Below are positions 47,031-58,019 of a stretch of DNA of 64,000 nucleotides, piece by piece. The notes under the pieces are model-generated. The model was not told the DNA's origin and searched no databases. It was given only the letters and a program-made list of their open reading frames with translations. The DNA lies in contig NZ_CP042464.1 in NCBI RefSeq assembly GCF_015074785.1, positions 3,387,501-3,451,500 on the forward strand, given 5' to 3'. The number at the start of each line of letters is the position of its first letter. The stretch's first letter is position 1. Both the position numbers and the translations under genes were made by a program. Origin of the DNA: Segatella copri (GTDB lineage Bacteria; Bacteroidota; Bacteroidia; Bacteroidales; Bacteroidaceae).

Positions 47031-47210
47031 TATCGCTTCTTAAATTTTAGACAAAACCGCAGACTCACGATCGGAGAAGGTCGGGAGTTGGGGTTAAAAT
47101 ATTTAATAAATGTTTTGCTGGAGAAGTAATCAGGTTGAGTAAATGCTCGGGTGCGAGCGTTGAAGAACATTATACAGCCCCATGCAGAATTAAAAAAAGT
47201 TTTATTTAAA
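47031..47210 (+). promoter_or_regulatory. Structured leader between rpsL and rpsG
   Basis: The 180-bp gene-free spacer contains GCTCG-GGTG-CGAGC (47145-47158) and a longer weak pairing around 47063-47088. E. coli uses a smaller spacer at the same place as an S7 repression site; whether this is the case here is inference. Confidence 0.45.
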
Positions 47211-47687
47211 ATGAGAAAAGCAAAACCAAAGAAGAGAGTGATCCTTCCAGATCCTGTCTTCAATGACCAGAAGGTCTCAAAGTTCGTAAATCATTTGATG
47301 TATGATGGAAAGAAGAATACATCTTATGAGATTTTCTACAATGCACTTGACATTGTAAAGGCTAAGATGTCTAACGAGGAAAAGTCTGCTCTTGAAATCT
47401 GGAAGCAGGCACTTGATAATATTACTCCTCAGGTAGAGGTTAAGAGCCGTCGTATCGGTGGTGCAACCTTCCAGGTTCCTACAGAGATTCGTCCTGATCG
47501 TAAGGAGAGTATTTCTATGAAGAATCTTATTCTTTTTGCACGTAAGCGCGGTGGTAAGACTATGGCTGATAAGCTTGCTGCAGAGATTATGGATGCTTTT
47601 AATAATCAGGGTGGTGCATTTAAGCGTAAGGAGGATATGCATCGTATGGCTGAGGCTAACCGTGCGTTCGCTCACTTTAGATTCTAA
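47211..47687 (+). CDS. rpsG: Ribosomal protein uS7
   Basis: The start at ATG 47211 ([15 protein letters not shown]) gives the usual 158 residues; the longer frame from 47151 only adds leader. Conserved blocks are [23 protein letters not shown] and [12 protein letters not shown]. It nucleates assembly of the 30S head. Confidence 0.96.
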   Translation: MRKAKPKKRVILPDPVFNDQKVSKFVNHLMYDGKKNTSYEIFYNALDIVKAKMSNEEKSALEIWKQALDNITPQVEVKSRRIGGATFQVPTEIRPDRKESISMKNLILFARKRGGKTMADKLAAEIMDAFNNQGGAFKRKEDMHRMAEANRAFAHFRF

Positions 47688-47714
47688 TTTAATATATAAT
47701 ATAGTTAAAAGAAA

Positions 47715-49829
47715 ATGGCAAATCGCGATTTACATTTGACTCGTAACATCGGTATCATGGCGCATATCGATGCTGGTAAGACAACAACTTCTGAGCGTAT
47801 TTTGTTCTATACAGGTAAGACTCATAAGATTGGTGAGGTACACGATGGTGCTGCTACAATGGACTGGATGGCCCAGGAGCAGGAGCGTGGTATTACTATC
47901 ACTTCTGCGGCTACTACTTGTAATTGGAACTATCTCGGTAAGTCTTATAAGATCAACTTGATCGATACTCCGGGACACGTTGACTTCACTGCTGAGGTTG
48001 AGCGTTCTCTCCGTGTACTTGATGGTGCTGTTGCTACATATTCTGCAGCTGATGGTGTTCAGCCACAGTCTGAGACTGTATGGCGTCAGGCTGATAAGTA
48101 TAATGTACCTCGTATCGGTTATGTAAACAAGATGGACCGTTCTGGTGCTAACTTCTTCGAGACAGTTCAGCAGATGAAGGATATCTTAGGCGCTAATCCA
48201 ATTGCTATTCAGATTCCTATTGGTGCAGAGGAGAACTTCAAGGGTGTAGTTGACCTCATTAAGATGAAGGCTATCCTTTGGCACGATGAGACTATGGGTG
48301 CTGAGTATGATGTTGAGGAAATCCCTGCAGACTTGGCTGACGAGGCTGCTGAGTGGCGTGATAAGCTCCTTGAGGGTGCTGCAAACTTCGATGATGAGGT
48401 TATGGAACTTTATCTCGATGGTAAGGATATTCCAGAAGAAAAGCTTCTTGCAGCTATCCGTAAGGGTTGCTGTGCTATGGAGTGCTGTCCAATGTTGCTC
48501 GGTTCTTCATACAAGAACAAGGGTGTTCAGCCATTGCTCGACTATGTATGTGCATTCTTGCCTTCACCAATGGATACTCCAAATATCATCGGTACTAACC
48601 CTGATACAGAGGAGGAAGAGGATCGTAAACCATCTGAGGATGAACCAACATCTGCTCTCGCATTTAAGATTGCTACTGACCCATTCATGGGCCGCTTGGT
48701 ATTCTTCCGCGTTTACTCAGGTAAGGTCGTTGCTGGTTCTTATGTTTACAACCCACGTTCTGGCAAGCGCGAGCGTATCAGCCGTCTGTTCCAGATGAAC
48801 TCTAAGCAGGAAATCCCAATGGAGTCTATCGATGCTGGTGATATCGGTGCGGGTGTAGGTTTCAAGGATATCCGTACAGGTGATACACTCTGTGACGAGG
48901 AACACCCAATCGTATTGGAGTCTATGACATTCCCTGATACTGTGATTTCTATCGCAGTAGAGCCAAAGAGCCAGGCAGATATCGCTAAGATGGATAATGG
49001 TCTCGCTAAGTTGGCTGAGGAGGATCCAACCTTCACAGTTCGTACAGACGAGCAGAGCGGTCAGACAATTATCTCTGGTATGGGTGAGCTCCACTTGGAT
49101 ATCATCATCGACCGTTTGAAGCGTGAGTTCAAGGTTGAGTGTAATCAGGGTAAGCCTCAGGTTAACTACAAGGAGGCTATCACTAAGACAGCTCAGAGCC
49201 GTGAAACTTATAAGAAGCAGTCTGGTGGTCGCGGTAAGTTCGCTTGTATCGATGTAACCATCGGTCCTAAGGATGAGGATTACAAGGAAGGCGACTTGCA
49301 GTTCATCAACGAGGTTAAGGGTGGTAACGTTCCTAAGGAATTCATCCCATCTGTACAGAAGGGCTTCGCTGATTGCTTGTCAAATGGTGTACTCGGTGGC
49401 TTCCCAATGACAGGTTTGAAGGTGACTTTGACCGATGGTAGCTTCCACCCAGTTGACTCTGACCAGTTGTCATTCGAGTTGGTAGCACATCAGGCTTTCA
49501 AGGTACTTTGCCCTAAGGCTGGTCCTGTTTTGATGGAGCCTATCATGAAGGTAGAGGTTGTTACTCCAGAAGAGAACATGGGTGACGTAATCGGTGACTT
49601 GAACAAGCGCCGTGGTCTCGTTCAGGGTATGGAAGAAGGTCGTAGCGGTGCTCGCATCGTAAAGGCAATGGTTCCATTGGCTGAGATGTTCGGTTATGTA
49701 ACAGCTTTGCGTACTATCACTTCTGGTCGTGCAACAAGTTCTATGGAGTACGATCATCATGCACCTCTTTCTTCAACAATTGCTAAGGCTGTGTTGGAGG
49801 AGGTTAAGGGTCACGCAGAACTCCTTTAA
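47715..49829 (+). CDS. fusA: Elongation factor G
   Basis: The 704-residue translocase GTPase has [32 protein letters not shown] and GERGITI-like [12 protein letters not shown]. Domains II-V follow to the end, with [18 protein letters not shown] and the tip of domain IV ([11 protein letters not shown]). It closes the str operon. Confidence 0.97.
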   Translation: MANRDLHLTRNIGIMAHIDAGKTTTSERILFYTGKTHKIGEVHDGAATMDWMAQEQERGITITSAATTCNWNYLGKSYKINLIDTPGHVDFTAEVERSLRVLDGAVATYSAADGVQPQSETVWRQADKYNVPRIGYVNKMDRSGANFFETVQQMKDILGANPIAIQIPIGAEENFKGVVDLIKMKAILWHDETMGAEYDVEEIPADLADEAAEWRDKLLEGAANFDDEVMELYLDGKDIPEEKLLAAIRKGCCAMECCPMLLGSSYKNKGVQPLLDYVCAFLPSPMDTPNIIGTNPDTEEEEDRKPSEDEPTSALAFKIATDPFMGRLVFFRVYSGKVVAGSYVYNPRSGKRERISRLFQMNSKQEIPMESIDAGDIGAGVGFKDIRTGDTLCDEEHPIVLESMTFPDTVISIAVEPKSQADIAKMDNGLAKLAEEDPTFTVRTDEQSGQTIISGMGELHLDIIIDRLKREFKVECNQGKPQVNYKEAITKTAQSRETYKKQSGGRGKFACIDVTIGPKDEDYKEGDLQFINEVKGGNVPKEFIPSVQKGFADCLSNGVLGGFPMTGLKVTLTDGSFHPVDSDQLSFELVAHQAFKVLCPKAGPVLMEPIMKVEVVTPEENMGDVIGDLNKRRGLVQGMEEGRSGARIVKAMVPLAEMFGYVTALRTITSGRATSSMEYDHHAPLSSTIAKAVLEEVKGHAELL

Positions 49830-49851
49830 TAACAAAGAATAACGGTAAGAT

Positions 49852-49891
49852 GAGGCGCTGCTTAGCGAATGACTCTTAAGCAGCGTACCTC
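49852..49891 (+). promoter_or_regulatory. Hairpin leader of the S10 operon
   Basis: CGCTGCTTA (49856-49864) pairs perfectly with TAAGCAGCG (49877-49885), extended by GAGG/CCTC with a two-base bulge. It lies in the 111-bp gap between fusA and rpsJ with no T run directly after it. A role in S10-operon control (as for L4 in E. coli) is possible. Confidence 0.5.
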
Positions 49892-49940
49892 TTCTTCCAT
49901 TAGACTATATAATTCATATAATAATAACTTAATTTTAAAA

Positions 49941-50246
49941 ATGAGTCAGAAAATCAGAATTAAGCTGAAGTCTTACGACCACCAGTTGGTTGACAAGTCA
50001 GCTGAGAAGATTGTGAAGGCTGTAAAGGCAACAGGCGCTATTGTTAGTGGTCCTATTCCATTGCCAACGCACAAGCGTATTTTTACTGTAAACCGCAGTA
50101 CTTTCGTTAACAAGAAGTCTCGCGAGCAGTTCCAGCTCTCAGATTTCAAGCGTCTCATTGACATCTATAGCTCAACAGCTAAGACAGTTGATGCCTTGAT
50201 GAAGCTTGAATTGCCAAGTGGTGTAGAAGTAGAAATCAAAGTCTAA
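49941..50246 (+). CDS. rpsJ: Ribosomal protein uS10
   Basis: The start at ATG 49941 ([25 protein letters not shown]) gives 101 residues; the longer frame from 49869 runs through the hairpin leader. S10 is also a NusA/NusG-partner (NusE). First gene of the S10 operon. Confidence 0.96.
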   Translation: MSQKIRIKLKSYDHQLVDKSAEKIVKAVKATGAIVSGPIPLPTHKRIFTVNRSTFVNKKSREQFQLSDFKRLIDIYSSTAKTVDALMKLELPSGVEVEIKV

Positions 50247-50265
50247 TTATTTAAATTAAATTGAA

Positions 50266-50880
50266 ATGCCAGGATTAATTGGAAAGAAAATCGGAATGAC
50301 ATCCGTTTTCAGTGCCGACGGTAAGAATATTCCGTGCACTGTTATCGAAGTAGGTCCTTGTGTTGTAACCCAGGTGAAAACTGTAGAAAAGGATGGTTAC
50401 AAGGCTTATCAGTTAGGTTTCGAAGAGGCAAAGGAGAAGCGTACTTCTCAGCCTATGATGGGAATCTTCAAGAAGGCAGGCACAACACCTAAGAAGCACT
50501 TGGCCGAGTTCAAGTTTGATGAGGAGTACAACCTCGGTGACACAATTACAGTTGAAATCTTCAACGATTGCAAGTTCGTTGATGTAATTGGTACATCAAA
50601 GGGTAAAGGCTTCCAGGGCGTTGTTAAGCGTCACGGATTCGGTGGTGTAGGTCAGTCTACTCACGGTCAGGATGACCGCGCTCGTAAGCCGGGATCTATT
50701 GGTGCTTGTTCTTACCCTGCAAAGGTATTCAAGGGTATGCGCATGGGCGGCCAAATGGGAGGTGACAGAGTTACAACTCAGAACCTTCAGGTGTTAAAGG
50801 TAATTCCAGAGCAGAATCTTCTTATTGTTAAGGGTTCTTTCGCTGGATGCAAAGGTTCAACTGTTTTAATTGAGAAATAA
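50266..50880 (+). CDS. rplC: Ribosomal protein uL3
   Basis: The 204-residue protein starts [16 protein letters not shown] and has [21 protein letters not shown] and [16 protein letters not shown], the loops reaching the peptidyl-transferase centre. Its stop overlaps the rplD start by one base. Confidence 0.96.
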   Translation: MPGLIGKKIGMTSVFSADGKNIPCTVIEVGPCVVTQVKTVEKDGYKAYQLGFEEAKEKRTSQPMMGIFKKAGTTPKKHLAEFKFDEEYNLGDTITVEIFNDCKFVDVIGTSKGKGFQGVVKRHGFGGVGQSTHGQDDRARKPGSIGACSYPAKVFKGMRMGGQMGGDRVTTQNLQVLKVIPEQNLLIVKGSFAGCKGSTVLIEK

Positions 50881-51509
50881 TGGAAGTTAGCGTATTAGAT
50901 ATCAAAGGTCAGGAGACCGGCCGCAAGGTAGCTCTTAATGATGCAGTCTTCGGCATTGAGCCTAACGATCACGTTCTCTATCTTGACGTAAAGCAGTATC
51001 TCGCTAACCAGCGTCAGGGTACAGCTAAGTCTAAGGAGAGAAGCGAGATGAGCGGTTCTACTCGTAAGCTTGGTCGTCAGAAGGGCGGCGGCGGTGCTCG
51101 CCGTGGTGATATTAACTCACCTGTACTCGTAGGTGGTGCTCGCGTTTTTGGTCCTAAACCACGTGATTACCGCTTCAAGCTCAACAAAAAAGTAAAGATT
51201 CTTGCTCGTAAGTCTGCTCTGTCTTATAAGGCACAGGAAAGCGCAATTGTAATGTTGGAAGACTTTACATTTGAGGCTCCAAAGACTAAAGAATTCTTAA
51301 GTATTATTAAGAATCTCAAAATTGAGGGCAAAAAAGTGCTCTTTGTTTTGCCAGAATCAAATAAAAACGTATATTTGTCTGCTCGTAACTTGCAGCGTGC
51401 TGAAGTTATCCTCGCATCAAACGTCAATTCGTATAAAGTTTTGAATGCTGATGTTGTAGTGATTACAGAAAAGTCGCTCGAGACTATCGACCAAATCTTA
51501 ACAAAGTAA
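50880..51509 (+). CDS. rplD: Ribosomal protein uL4
   Basis: The 209-residue protein contains [38 protein letters not shown], the extended tunnel loop. In several bacteria L4 also represses its own operon. Coupled to rplC through TAATG. Confidence 0.96.
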   Translation: MEVSVLDIKGQETGRKVALNDAVFGIEPNDHVLYLDVKQYLANQRQGTAKSKERSEMSGSTRKLGRQKGGGGARRGDINSPVLVGGARVFGPKPRDYRFKLNKKVKILARKSALSYKAQESAIVMLEDFTFEAPKTKEFLSIIKNLKIEGKKVLFVLPESNKNVYLSARNLQRAEVILASNVNSYKVLNADVVVITEKSLETIDQILTK

Positions 51510-51526
51510 AAAGGAGATATTAGAAT

Positions 51527-51820
51527 ATGGCATTTATTATCAAACCATTGGTTACTGAGAAGATGACCAAGATTACAGACAAGCAGCCTAACCGCTATGG
51601 CTTCGTTGTTCGTCCTGAGGCTAATAAGCTCGAGATTAAGAAGGAAGTTGAGAGTCTGTATAATGTTACAGTAGTTGACGTGAACACTATTCGTTACGCT
51701 GGCAAGCGCTCTGCCCGTTATACAAAGGCAGGTCTTGTTAAGGGTCAGAAGAATGCGTTCAAGAAGGCAATCGTTACTCTTAAGGAGGGCGATACAATTG
51801 ATTTTTACAGCAATATTTAA
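51527..51820 (+). CDS. rplW: Ribosomal protein uL23
   Basis: The 97-residue tunnel-exit protein contains FIIKPLVTEKMT and YAGKRSARY. GGAG lies about 10 bp before its start (AAAAAGGAGATATTAGAATATG region), one of few Shine-Dalgarno-like sites here. Confidence 0.95.
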   Translation: MAFIIKPLVTEKMTKITDKQPNRYGFVVRPEANKLEIKKEVESLYNVTVVDVNTIRYAGKRSARYTKAGLVKGQKNAFKKAIVTLKEGDTIDFYSNI

Positions 51821-51828
51821 AATAAAAA

Positions 51829-52656
51829 ATGGCAGTACGTAAATTAAAACCGGTTACTCCGGGTCAAAGACACAAAGTTATTGGCACGTTCGAGGATATT
51901 ACTGCATCCGTGCCAGAGAAGTCTCTCGTTTACGGTAAACGTTCTACCGGCGGTCGAAACAACACCGGTAAGATGACCGTTCGCTACATTGGCGGTGGTC
52001 ACAAGCAGAAGTATCGTTTAATCGACTTCAAACGTGAGAAAGATGGTGTTCCAGCAGTTGTTAAGACAATCGAGTACGATCCAAACCGTTCGGCTCGTAT
52101 CGCATTGCTTTACTATGCTGATGGTGAAAAACGTTACATTATTGCTCCTAACGGACTTCAGGTAGGCGCTACTTTGATGTCAGGTGCAGATGCTGCTCCT
52201 GAGATTGGTAACTGTCTTCCTTTGGCAAACATCCCTGTAGGTACAGTGATCCACAACATCGAGTTGCGTCCTGGTCAGGGTGCTTTGTTGGTTCGTTCGG
52301 CTGGTAATTTTGCTCAGTTGACTTCTCGTGAGGGCAGTTATTGTGTAATTAAGCTCCCTTCTGGTGAAACACGCCAGATTTTGAGTGCTTGTAAGGCTAC
52401 AGTTGGTAGTGTTGGTAACTCAGACCACGCACTTGAGCAGTCTGGTAAGGCTGGTCGCTCACGCTGGTTGGGTCGTCGTCCACACAACCGTGGTGTTGTT
52501 ATGAACCCTGTTGATCACCCAATGGGTGGTGGTGAAGGTCGCCAGAGTGGTGGTCACCCACGTTCACGTAAGGGCTTGTACGCTAAGGGTCTTAAGACTC
52601 GCGCACCTAAGAAGCTTTCTAACAAGTATATTATCGAAAGAGCTAACAAAAAATAA
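51829..52656 (+). CDS. rplB: Ribosomal protein uL2
   Basis: The 275-residue protein has [23 protein letters not shown] and the C-terminal [25 protein letters not shown] with the conserved His near the peptidyl-transferase centre. Confidence 0.97.
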   Translation: MAVRKLKPVTPGQRHKVIGTFEDITASVPEKSLVYGKRSTGGRNNTGKMTVRYIGGGHKQKYRLIDFKREKDGVPAVVKTIEYDPNRSARIALLYYADGEKRYIIAPNGLQVGATLMSGADAAPEIGNCLPLANIPVGTVIHNIELRPGQGALLVRSAGNFAQLTSREGSYCVIKLPSGETRQILSACKATVGSVGNSDHALEQSGKAGRSRWLGRRPHNRGVVMNPVDHPMGGGEGRQSGGHPRSRKGLYAKGLKTRAPKKLSNKYIIERANKK

Positions 52657-52666
52657 AGAGTAAATT

Positions 52667-52933
52667 ATGAGTCGTTCACTTAAAAAAGGTCCATACATCA
52701 ACGTTTCTCTCGAGAAGAAGATTCTCGCTATGAACGAGAGTGGCAAGAAGAATGTTGTTAAGACATGGGCTAGAGCTTCAATGATATCTCCTGATTTCGT
52801 AGGACATACTGTTGCAGTTCATAACGGTAACAAATTTATCCCTGTTTATGTTACAGAGAATATGGTTGGCCACAAGCTTGGAGAGTTTGCTCCAACACGT
52901 CGCTTTGGCGGTCACTCTGGTAACAGAAAGTAA
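52667..52933 (+). CDS. rpsS: Ribosomal protein uS19
   Basis: The 88-residue protein begins [19 protein letters not shown] and has [28 protein letters not shown]. It binds 16S rRNA with S13 in the head. Confidence 0.96.
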   Translation: MSRSLKKGPYINVSLEKKILAMNESGKKNVVKTWARASMISPDFVGHTVAVHNGNKFIPVYVTENMVGHKLGEFAPTRRFGGHSGNRK

Positions 52934-52968
52934 GCTAAGGGTTAAACCATTTAAAATTTAAGTAAATA

Positions 52969-53373
52969 ATGGGAGCAAGAAAACATATTGCGGCTGAGAA
53001 ATTGAAAGAAGCCCGTAAAAACTTGTACTTCGCAAAGTTGGTAGGCGTTCCTTCTTCTCCACGTAAGATGCGCTATGTAGTAGACATGATTCGTGGTATG
53101 GAGGTTAACCGTGCACTCGGAGTACTTCGCTTCTCTAAGAAGCAGGCATCAGCTGATGTAGAGAAATTACTTCGTTCAGCTATCGCTAACTGGGAAGCTA
53201 AGAATAATCGCAAGGCTGAAGACGGTGAGCTTTATATCAGTAAGGTCTTCGTTGACGAAGGCGTTACAATGAAACGTATGAGACCTGCACCACAGGGTCG
53301 TGGTTATAGAATTCGTAAGCGTTCTAACCATGTAACTCTTTTTGTTGATGCAAAAACTAATGACGAAAAATAA
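52969..53373 (+). CDS. rplV: Ribosomal protein uL22
   Basis: The 134-residue tunnel protein includes [21 protein letters not shown] and the beta-hairpin [24 protein letters not shown] of normal length. Confidence 0.96.
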   Translation: MGARKHIAAEKLKEARKNLYFAKLVGVPSSPRKMRYVVDMIRGMEVNRALGVLRFSKKQASADVEKLLRSAIANWEAKNNRKAEDGELYISKVFVDEGVTMKRMRPAPQGRGYRIRKRSNHVTLFVDAKTNDEK

Positions 53374-53382
53374 TTAAGTAGA

Positions 53383-54114
53383 ATGGGACAGAAAGTTAAT
53401 CCGATTAGTAACCGACTTGGTGTTATCCGTGGTTGGGATTCAAATTGGTTCGGTGGTAAGAACTTCGGTGATAACCTCGTTGAGGATCAGAAAATCCGTA
53501 AGTATCTTAACGAGCGTCTTGCTAAAGCAAGCATTTCTCGTATTATTATCGAACGTACATTGAAACTTGTTACCATTACTATTTGTACAGCCCGTCCAGG
53601 TATTGTCATTGGTAAAGGTGGTCAGGATGTAGATAAGTTGAAGGAAGAGTTGAAGAAGCTTTATAAGAAAGATATTCAGATCAACATCTTCGAGGTTAAA
53701 AAGCCTGAACTTGATGCTACTATCGTTGGTAAGAATATTGCGACTCAGATTGAGCACATGATTGCTTATCGTCGCGCTATCAAGATGGCAGTTGCTAACA
53801 CCATGCGTGCTGGTGCTGAGGGTATCAAGGTACAGATTACAGGTCGTCTGAATGGTGCTGAAATGGCACGTAAAGAAATGTACAAAGAGGGTCGTACTCC
53901 TCTTCATACATTCCGCGCAGACATCGACTACTGCCAGTGCGAGGCACTTACAAAGGTAGGTTTGCTTGGTATTAAGGTTTGGATTTGCCGTGGTGAGGTT
54001 TATGGTAAGGCTGATCTTACTCCAAACTTCTCACAGGACAATAAGAGCAACAACCGTGGTAACGGTCGCTCTAACAACCGTGGTGGTAATCGTAAAAGAA
54101 ACAATAACCGTTAA
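53383..54114 (+). CDS. rpsC: Ribosomal protein uS3 with Asn/Arg-rich tail
   Basis: The 243-residue protein has the KH domain ([20 protein letters not shown]) and the C-terminal domain ([18 protein letters not shown]). It ends in a low-complexity tail of about 25 residues made almost only of Asn, Arg, Gly, Lys and Ser (after [10 protein letters not shown]). Such tails vary between species; this one is basic and probably disordered. Confidence 0.95.
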   Translation: MGQKVNPISNRLGVIRGWDSNWFGGKNFGDNLVEDQKIRKYLNERLAKASISRIIIERTLKLVTITICTARPGIVIGKGGQDVDKLKEELKKLYKKDIQINIFEVKKPELDATIVGKNIATQIEHMIAYRRAIKMAVANTMRAGAEGIKVQITGRLNGAEMARKEMYKEGRTPLHTFRADIDYCQCEALTKVGLLGIKVWICRGEVYGKADLTPNFSQDNKSNNRGNGRSNNRGGNRKRNNNR

Positions 54115-54130
54115 ATTTTAGAAAGCTATC

Positions 54131-54559
54131 ATGTTACAGCCAAAAAGAGTTAAATATAGAAGACCTCAAGATGGTCGTGGCAACAAAGGCAACGCTCACA
54201 GAGGTACACAATTGGCTTTCGGTTCTTTTGGTATCAAAACTCTTGAATCAAAGTGGATCGATAGTCGTCAGATTGAGGCAGCTCGTGTAGCATTGAACCG
54301 CTATATGAACCGTCAAGGTCAGGTCTGGATTAGAATTTTCCCTGATAAGCCAATCACTCGCAAGCCTGCTGATGTCCGTATGGGTAAAGGTAAGGGTGAT
54401 CCAGCAGGATGGGTTGCACCTGTTACACCAGGTAGAATTCTCTTCGAAGTTGAAGGAGTTAGTTTCGATATTGCAAAAGAAGGTCTTCGCCTTTGCGCTC
54501 AGAAACTTCCTGTTAAGACTAAGTTTATTGTTAGACGTGATTACGATAAAAACGCTTAA
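54131..54559 (+). CDS. rplP: Ribosomal protein uL16
   Basis: The 142-residue protein starts [26 protein letters not shown] and carries [22 protein letters not shown], which lines the A-site cleft. In the S10 operon, 16 bp after rpsC. Confidence 0.96.
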   Translation: MLQPKRVKYRRPQDGRGNKGNAHRGTQLAFGSFGIKTLESKWIDSRQIEAARVALNRYMNRQGQVWIRIFPDKPITRKPADVRMGKGKGDPAGWVAPVTPGRILFEVEGVSFDIAKEGLRLCAQKLPVKTKFIVRRDYDKNA

Positions 54560-54561
54560 TT

Positions 54562-54756
54562 ATGAAGATTGCAGAAATTAAAAATATCGAGACCAAAGAA
54601 TTGGTTGAGAAGTTGGAGGCAGCTGTTGATGCTTTGAACAAGAAGAAGATCAATCATAATGTAACTCCACTTGAGAATCCATCAGAGATTAAGGTTGCTC
54701 GTCGTGATATTGCACGTATGAAAACTGAACTTCGTCAGAGAGAACTTAACAAATAA
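54562..54756 (+). CDS. rpmC: Ribosomal protein uL29
   Basis: The 64-residue helical-hairpin protein begins [21 protein letters not shown] and has the conserved [19 protein letters not shown] end. It sits at the tunnel exit near L23. Confidence 0.94.
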   Translation: MKIAEIKNIETKELVEKLEAAVDALNKKKINHNVTPLENPSEIKVARRDIARMKTELRQRELNK

Positions 54757-54758
54757 TA

Positions 54759-55025
54759 ATGGTCCAGATGGAAACAAGAAATTTAAGAAAAGTAAGACAG
54801 GGTGTTGTTATTAGCAACAAGATGGATAAAACCATTGTTATTGCAGCTAAGTTCAAGGAGATGCACCCTATTTATGGTAAATTTGTCCAGAAGACAAAGA
54901 AGTACCATGCACATGACGAGAATAATGAGGCTAACGTAGGTGATACTGTTATGATCATGGAGACTCGTCCTCTGTCTAAGACAAAGAGATGGAGATTAGT
55001 ACAAATTGTTGAAAAAGCTAAGTAA
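54759..55025 (+). CDS. rpsQ: Ribosomal protein uS17
   Basis: The 88-residue OB-fold protein has [19 protein letters not shown] and [19 protein letters not shown]. It starts at ATG 54759 or the internal ATG two codons on (MET after MVQ). Last gene of the S10 operon. Confidence 0.95.
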   Translation: MVQMETRNLRKVRQGVVISNKMDKTIVIAAKFKEMHPIYGKFVQKTKKYHAHDENNEANVGDTVMIMETRPLSKTKRWRLVQIVEKAK

Positions 55026-55027
55026 TT

Positions 55028-55393
55028 ATGATACAGACTGAATCAAGACTTACAGTATGTGATAACAGCGGTGCTCGTGAGGCTCTTTGCATTCGAGTTC
55101 TCGGTGGTACAGGCCGTCGTTACGCTAGCGTTGGTGACGTTATTGTTGTTGCAGTCAAGAACGTTATCCCATCAAGTGATTTGAAGAAGGGTGCAGTATC
55201 AAAGGCTTTGATTGTTCGCACAAAGAAGGAAATTCGTCGTGCAGATGGTTCTTACATCCGTTTCGATGACAACGCTTGTGTATTGCTTAACAATGCAGGT
55301 GAGCTTCGTGGTAGCCGTATCTTCGGTCCTGTTGCTCGTGAGCTTCGTGCAGTAAATATGAAAGTCGTTTCTTTGGCACCTGAGGTTCTTTAA
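55028..55393 (+). CDS. rplN: Ribosomal protein uL14
   Basis: The 121-residue protein begins [27 protein letters not shown] and has [30 protein letters not shown]. First gene of the spc block, only 2 bp after rpsQ. Confidence 0.96.
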   Translation: MIQTESRLTVCDNSGAREALCIRVLGGTGRRYASVGDVIVVAVKNVIPSSDLKKGAVSKALIVRTKKEIRRADGSYIRFDDNACVLLNNAGELRGSRIFGPVARELRAVNMKVVSLAPEVL

Positions 55394-55413
55394 TATTTAA
55401 AAAGTAAGAAGTA

Positions 55414-55731
55414 ATGAGTAAGTTACATATTAAGAAAGACGATACCGTTATCGTTATTGCCGGTGCAGATAAGGGCAAGACTGGTAAGGTGCTTAAGGTC
55501 CTCGTTGAGGAGAACCGTGCTATCGTAGAAGGTGTGCACATGGTTTCTAAGAGCACTAAGCCATCTGCTAAGAATCCTCAGGGAGGTATTGTTAAGCAGG
55601 AGGCTCCTATTCATATCTCAAATTTGAGTTTGATTGATCCTAAGAGTGGCAAGGCTACTCGTGTTGCTATCAAGCATGAGGGTAAAAACGTTGTTCGCAT
55701 CGCTAAAAAGTCAGGGGAGGAAATCAAGTAA
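55414..55731 (+). CDS. rplX: Ribosomal protein uL24
   Basis: The 105-residue KOW protein has [23 protein letters not shown]. It starts 50S assembly. Its stop overlaps the rplE start by one base. Confidence 0.95.
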   Translation: MSKLHIKKDDTVIVIAGADKGKTGKVLKVLVEENRAIVEGVHMVSKSTKPSAKNPQGGIVKQEAPIHISNLSLIDPKSGKATRVAIKHEGKNVVRIAKKSGEEIK

Positions 55732-56285
55732 TGGATACAGCACAGTTAAAGAAAGTATATAAGGAGACAATCGCTCCTGCTCTTCAGAAGCAGTTCAACT
55801 ACTCTTCAGCTATGGAGATTCCAGTATTGAAGAAGATTGTCATCAATCAGGGTCTTGGTGATGCTACTCAGGACAAGAAAATTGTTGATGTAGCAATCAA
55901 TGAGATTACTGCTATCACCGGTCAGAAGGCTGTTGCTACATATTCTAAAAAGGATATTGCAAACTTCAAGCTTCGTAAGAAGATGCCTATCGGTGTTATG
56001 GTAACATTGCGTCGTGAGCGTATGTACGAGTTCTTGGAGAAGCTCGTTCGTGTTTCTCTTCCTCGTATTCGCGACTTCAAGGGTATTGAGAGCAAGTTTG
56101 ATGGTCGTGGTAACTATACATTAGGTATCACAGAGCAGATTATCTTCCCTGAGATTAATATCGATGAGATTGATCGTATTCAGGGTATGAATATTACCTT
56201 CGTAACAACAGCTAAGACTGATGAAGAAGGTTTTGCTCTTTTGAAGGCTTTTGGTCTTCCATTCAAGAACGCAAATAAAGATTAA
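55731..56285 (+). CDS. rplE: Ribosomal protein uL5
   Basis: The 184-residue 5S rRNA-binding protein has [17 protein letters not shown] and [25 protein letters not shown]. Coupled with rplX through TAATG. Confidence 0.96.
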   Translation: MDTAQLKKVYKETIAPALQKQFNYSSAMEIPVLKKIVINQGLGDATQDKKIVDVAINEITAITGQKAVATYSKKDIANFKLRKKMPIGVMVTLRRERMYEFLEKLVRVSLPRIRDFKGIESKFDGRGNYTLGITEQIIFPEINIDEIDRIQGMNITFVTTAKTDEEGFALLKAFGLPFKNANKD

Positions 56286-56290
56286 GTGAT

Positions 56291-56593
56291 ATGGCAAAAG
56301 AATCAATGAAAGCTCGCGAGGTTAAGCGTGCAAAGCTTGTAGCTCGTTACGCTGAAAAGCGCGAAGCACTGAAAAAGATTATTGCAACTTCTAATGATCC
56401 AGCCGAAGCATACGAGGCAGCTCGTAAGCTTCAGGCTATCCCTAAGAATGCAAACCCAATCCGTCTTCACAATCGTTGCAAGATTACTGGTCGTCCAAAG
56501 GGTTATATCCGTCAGTTCGGTATTTCTCGTATCCAGTTCCGTGAGATGGCTTCTGCTGGTTTGATTCCAGGTGTAAAGAAGGCTAGCTGGTAA
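56291..56593 (+). CDS. rpsN: Ribosomal protein uS14, zinc-independent form
   Basis: The 100-residue long form has [24 protein letters not shown] and [23 protein letters not shown]. Only one Cys is present, so the CxxC zinc ribbon of the short form is missing; function does not depend on zinc. Confidence 0.95.
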   Translation: MAKESMKAREVKRAKLVARYAEKREALKKIIATSNDPAEAYEAARKLQAIPKNANPIRLHNRCKITGRPKGYIRQFGISRIQFREMASAGLIPGVKKASW

Positions 56594-56667
56594 TCCTTTC
56601 AAAGGTAAGAATATTTTTTTATTTAATATTGTCGGGGTAGTCCCGATTAATTAAACATTTATATTTT

Positions 56668-57063
56668 ATGACAGATCCAATAGCAGATTATCTGACAAGA
56701 CTCAGAAATGCAATCATGGCTCATCACCGTGTTGTAGAAGTTCCTGCGTCTAACTTGAAGAAAGAGATCACTAAGATCCTCTTCGAGAAAGGTTACATCC
56801 TCAATTACAAGTTTGTAGAGGATGGTCCTCAGGGCTCAATTAAGGTTGCCTTGAAGTACAACCCAACTACAAAGCAAAACGCTATCAAGTGTTTGAAGCG
56901 CGTGTCAACTCCAGGTTTGCGTAAGTATACCGGTTACAAGGACATGCCAAGAGTTATTAACGGATTAGGTATTGCAATCTTATCTACATCCAAAGGTGTA
57001 ATGACAGACAAAGAAGCTTCTGATCTTAAGATCGGTGGCGAGGTTCTTTGCTATATTTATTAA
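56668..57063 (+). CDS. rpsH: Ribosomal protein uS8
   Basis: The 131-residue protein begins MTDPIADYLTRLRNAIMAHH and ends with EASDLKIGGEVLCYIY. The 74-bp gap before it carries a T run and the small hairpin TCGGG-GTAGT-CCCGA (56632-56646), the only larger gap in the spc block before secY. S8 represses spc mRNA in E. coli; a role of this hairpin is open. Confidence 0.95.
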   Translation: MTDPIADYLTRLRNAIMAHHRVVEVPASNLKKEITKILFEKGYILNYKFVEDGPQGSIKVALKYNPTTKQNAIKCLKRVSTPGLRKYTGYKDMPRVINGLGIAILSTSKGVMTDKEASDLKIGGEVLCYIY

Positions 57064-57077
57064 TTGGAGGCTTTTAT

Positions 57078-57650
57078 ATGTCTAGAATAGGAAAATTGCC
57101 AATTAGTATCCCTGCAGGTGTTACTGTAAACTATGATGAGACTTCTCATGTTTGTACAGTAAAGGGCCCTAAGGGTGAACTTTCTCAGTGGATTGATCCA
57201 TCTATCAAGTTTAATAATGCAGATGGTCAGATTAGCTTTGAAATCGATGAAAATAGTCCTGTAAATATTAAGCAGAAGCAGGCTTTCCACGGTTTGTATC
57301 GCTCTCTCGTTAACAACATGGTTGTTGGTGTAAGCGCTGGTTATACAAAGGTTTTGGAATTGGTAGGTGTTGGTTATCGTGTTTCTAACCAGGGTAATAT
57401 CATTGAGTTTGCTTTGGGTTACACTCACCCTATTTTCATCCAGTTGCCTAAGGAGATTAAGGTTGAGACTAAGTCTGAAAGAAACCAGAACCCAATCTTG
57501 ACATTGGAGTCTTGCGACAAGCAGTTGTTGGGACTCGTTTGTGCAAAAATTCGTTCTTTCCGCAAGCCTGAGCCTTATAAAGGTAAGGGTATTCTCTTTA
57601 AGGGTGAAGTTATTCGCAGAAAGTCTGGTAAGAGTGCTTCAGCTAAGTAA
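57078..57650 (+). CDS. rplF: Ribosomal protein uL6
   Basis: The start at ATG 57078 (MSRIGKLPISIPAGV) gives 190 residues; it is preceded by TTGGAGG at 57064-57070. The longer frame from 57048 overlaps rpsH and is rejected. Other conserved blocks are VVGVSAGYTKVLELVGVGYR and RKPEPYKGKGI. Confidence 0.95.
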   Translation: MSRIGKLPISIPAGVTVNYDETSHVCTVKGPKGELSQWIDPSIKFNNADGQISFEIDENSPVNIKQKQAFHGLYRSLVNNMVVGVSAGYTKVLELVGVGYRVSNQGNIIEFALGYTHPIFIQLPKEIKVETKSERNQNPILTLESCDKQLLGLVCAKIRSFRKPEPYKGKGILFKGEVIRRKSGKSASAK

Positions 57651-57668
57651 TTTTAATTATTTACGATT

Positions 57669-58013
57669 ATGACAACAAAGAAAGTAGAAAGACGAATTAA
57701 GATAAAGTTCCGCATTCGTAAGAGTGTGAACGGTACAGCTGAGCGTCCACGTCTTAGTGTATTCCGCTCTAACAAGCAGATTTACGCTCAGGTTATTAAC
57801 GATTTGACAGGCACTACACTTGCATCAGCTTCTTCACTCGGTTTGGAGAAGATGCCTAAGCAGGAGCAGGCAACTAAGGTTGGCGAGCTCATTGCTGAGA
57901 AGGCTAAGGCTGCTGGCGTTGAGGCAGTAGTTTTCGACCGTAATGGTTACCTTTACCATGGTCGTGTAAAGCAGTTGGCTGAAGGTGCTCGTAATGGTGG
58001 TCTTAAATTTTAA
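57669..58013 (+). CDS. rplR: Ribosomal protein uL18
   Basis: The 114-residue 5S-binding protein has [20 protein letters not shown] and [22 protein letters not shown]. Confidence 0.95.
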   Translation: MTTKKVERRIKIKFRIRKSVNGTAERPRLSVFRSNKQIYAQVINDLTGTTLASASSLGLEKMPKQEQATKVGELIAEKAKAAGVEAVVFDRNGYLYHGRVKQLAEGARNGGLKF

Positions 58014-58019
58014 ACGATT

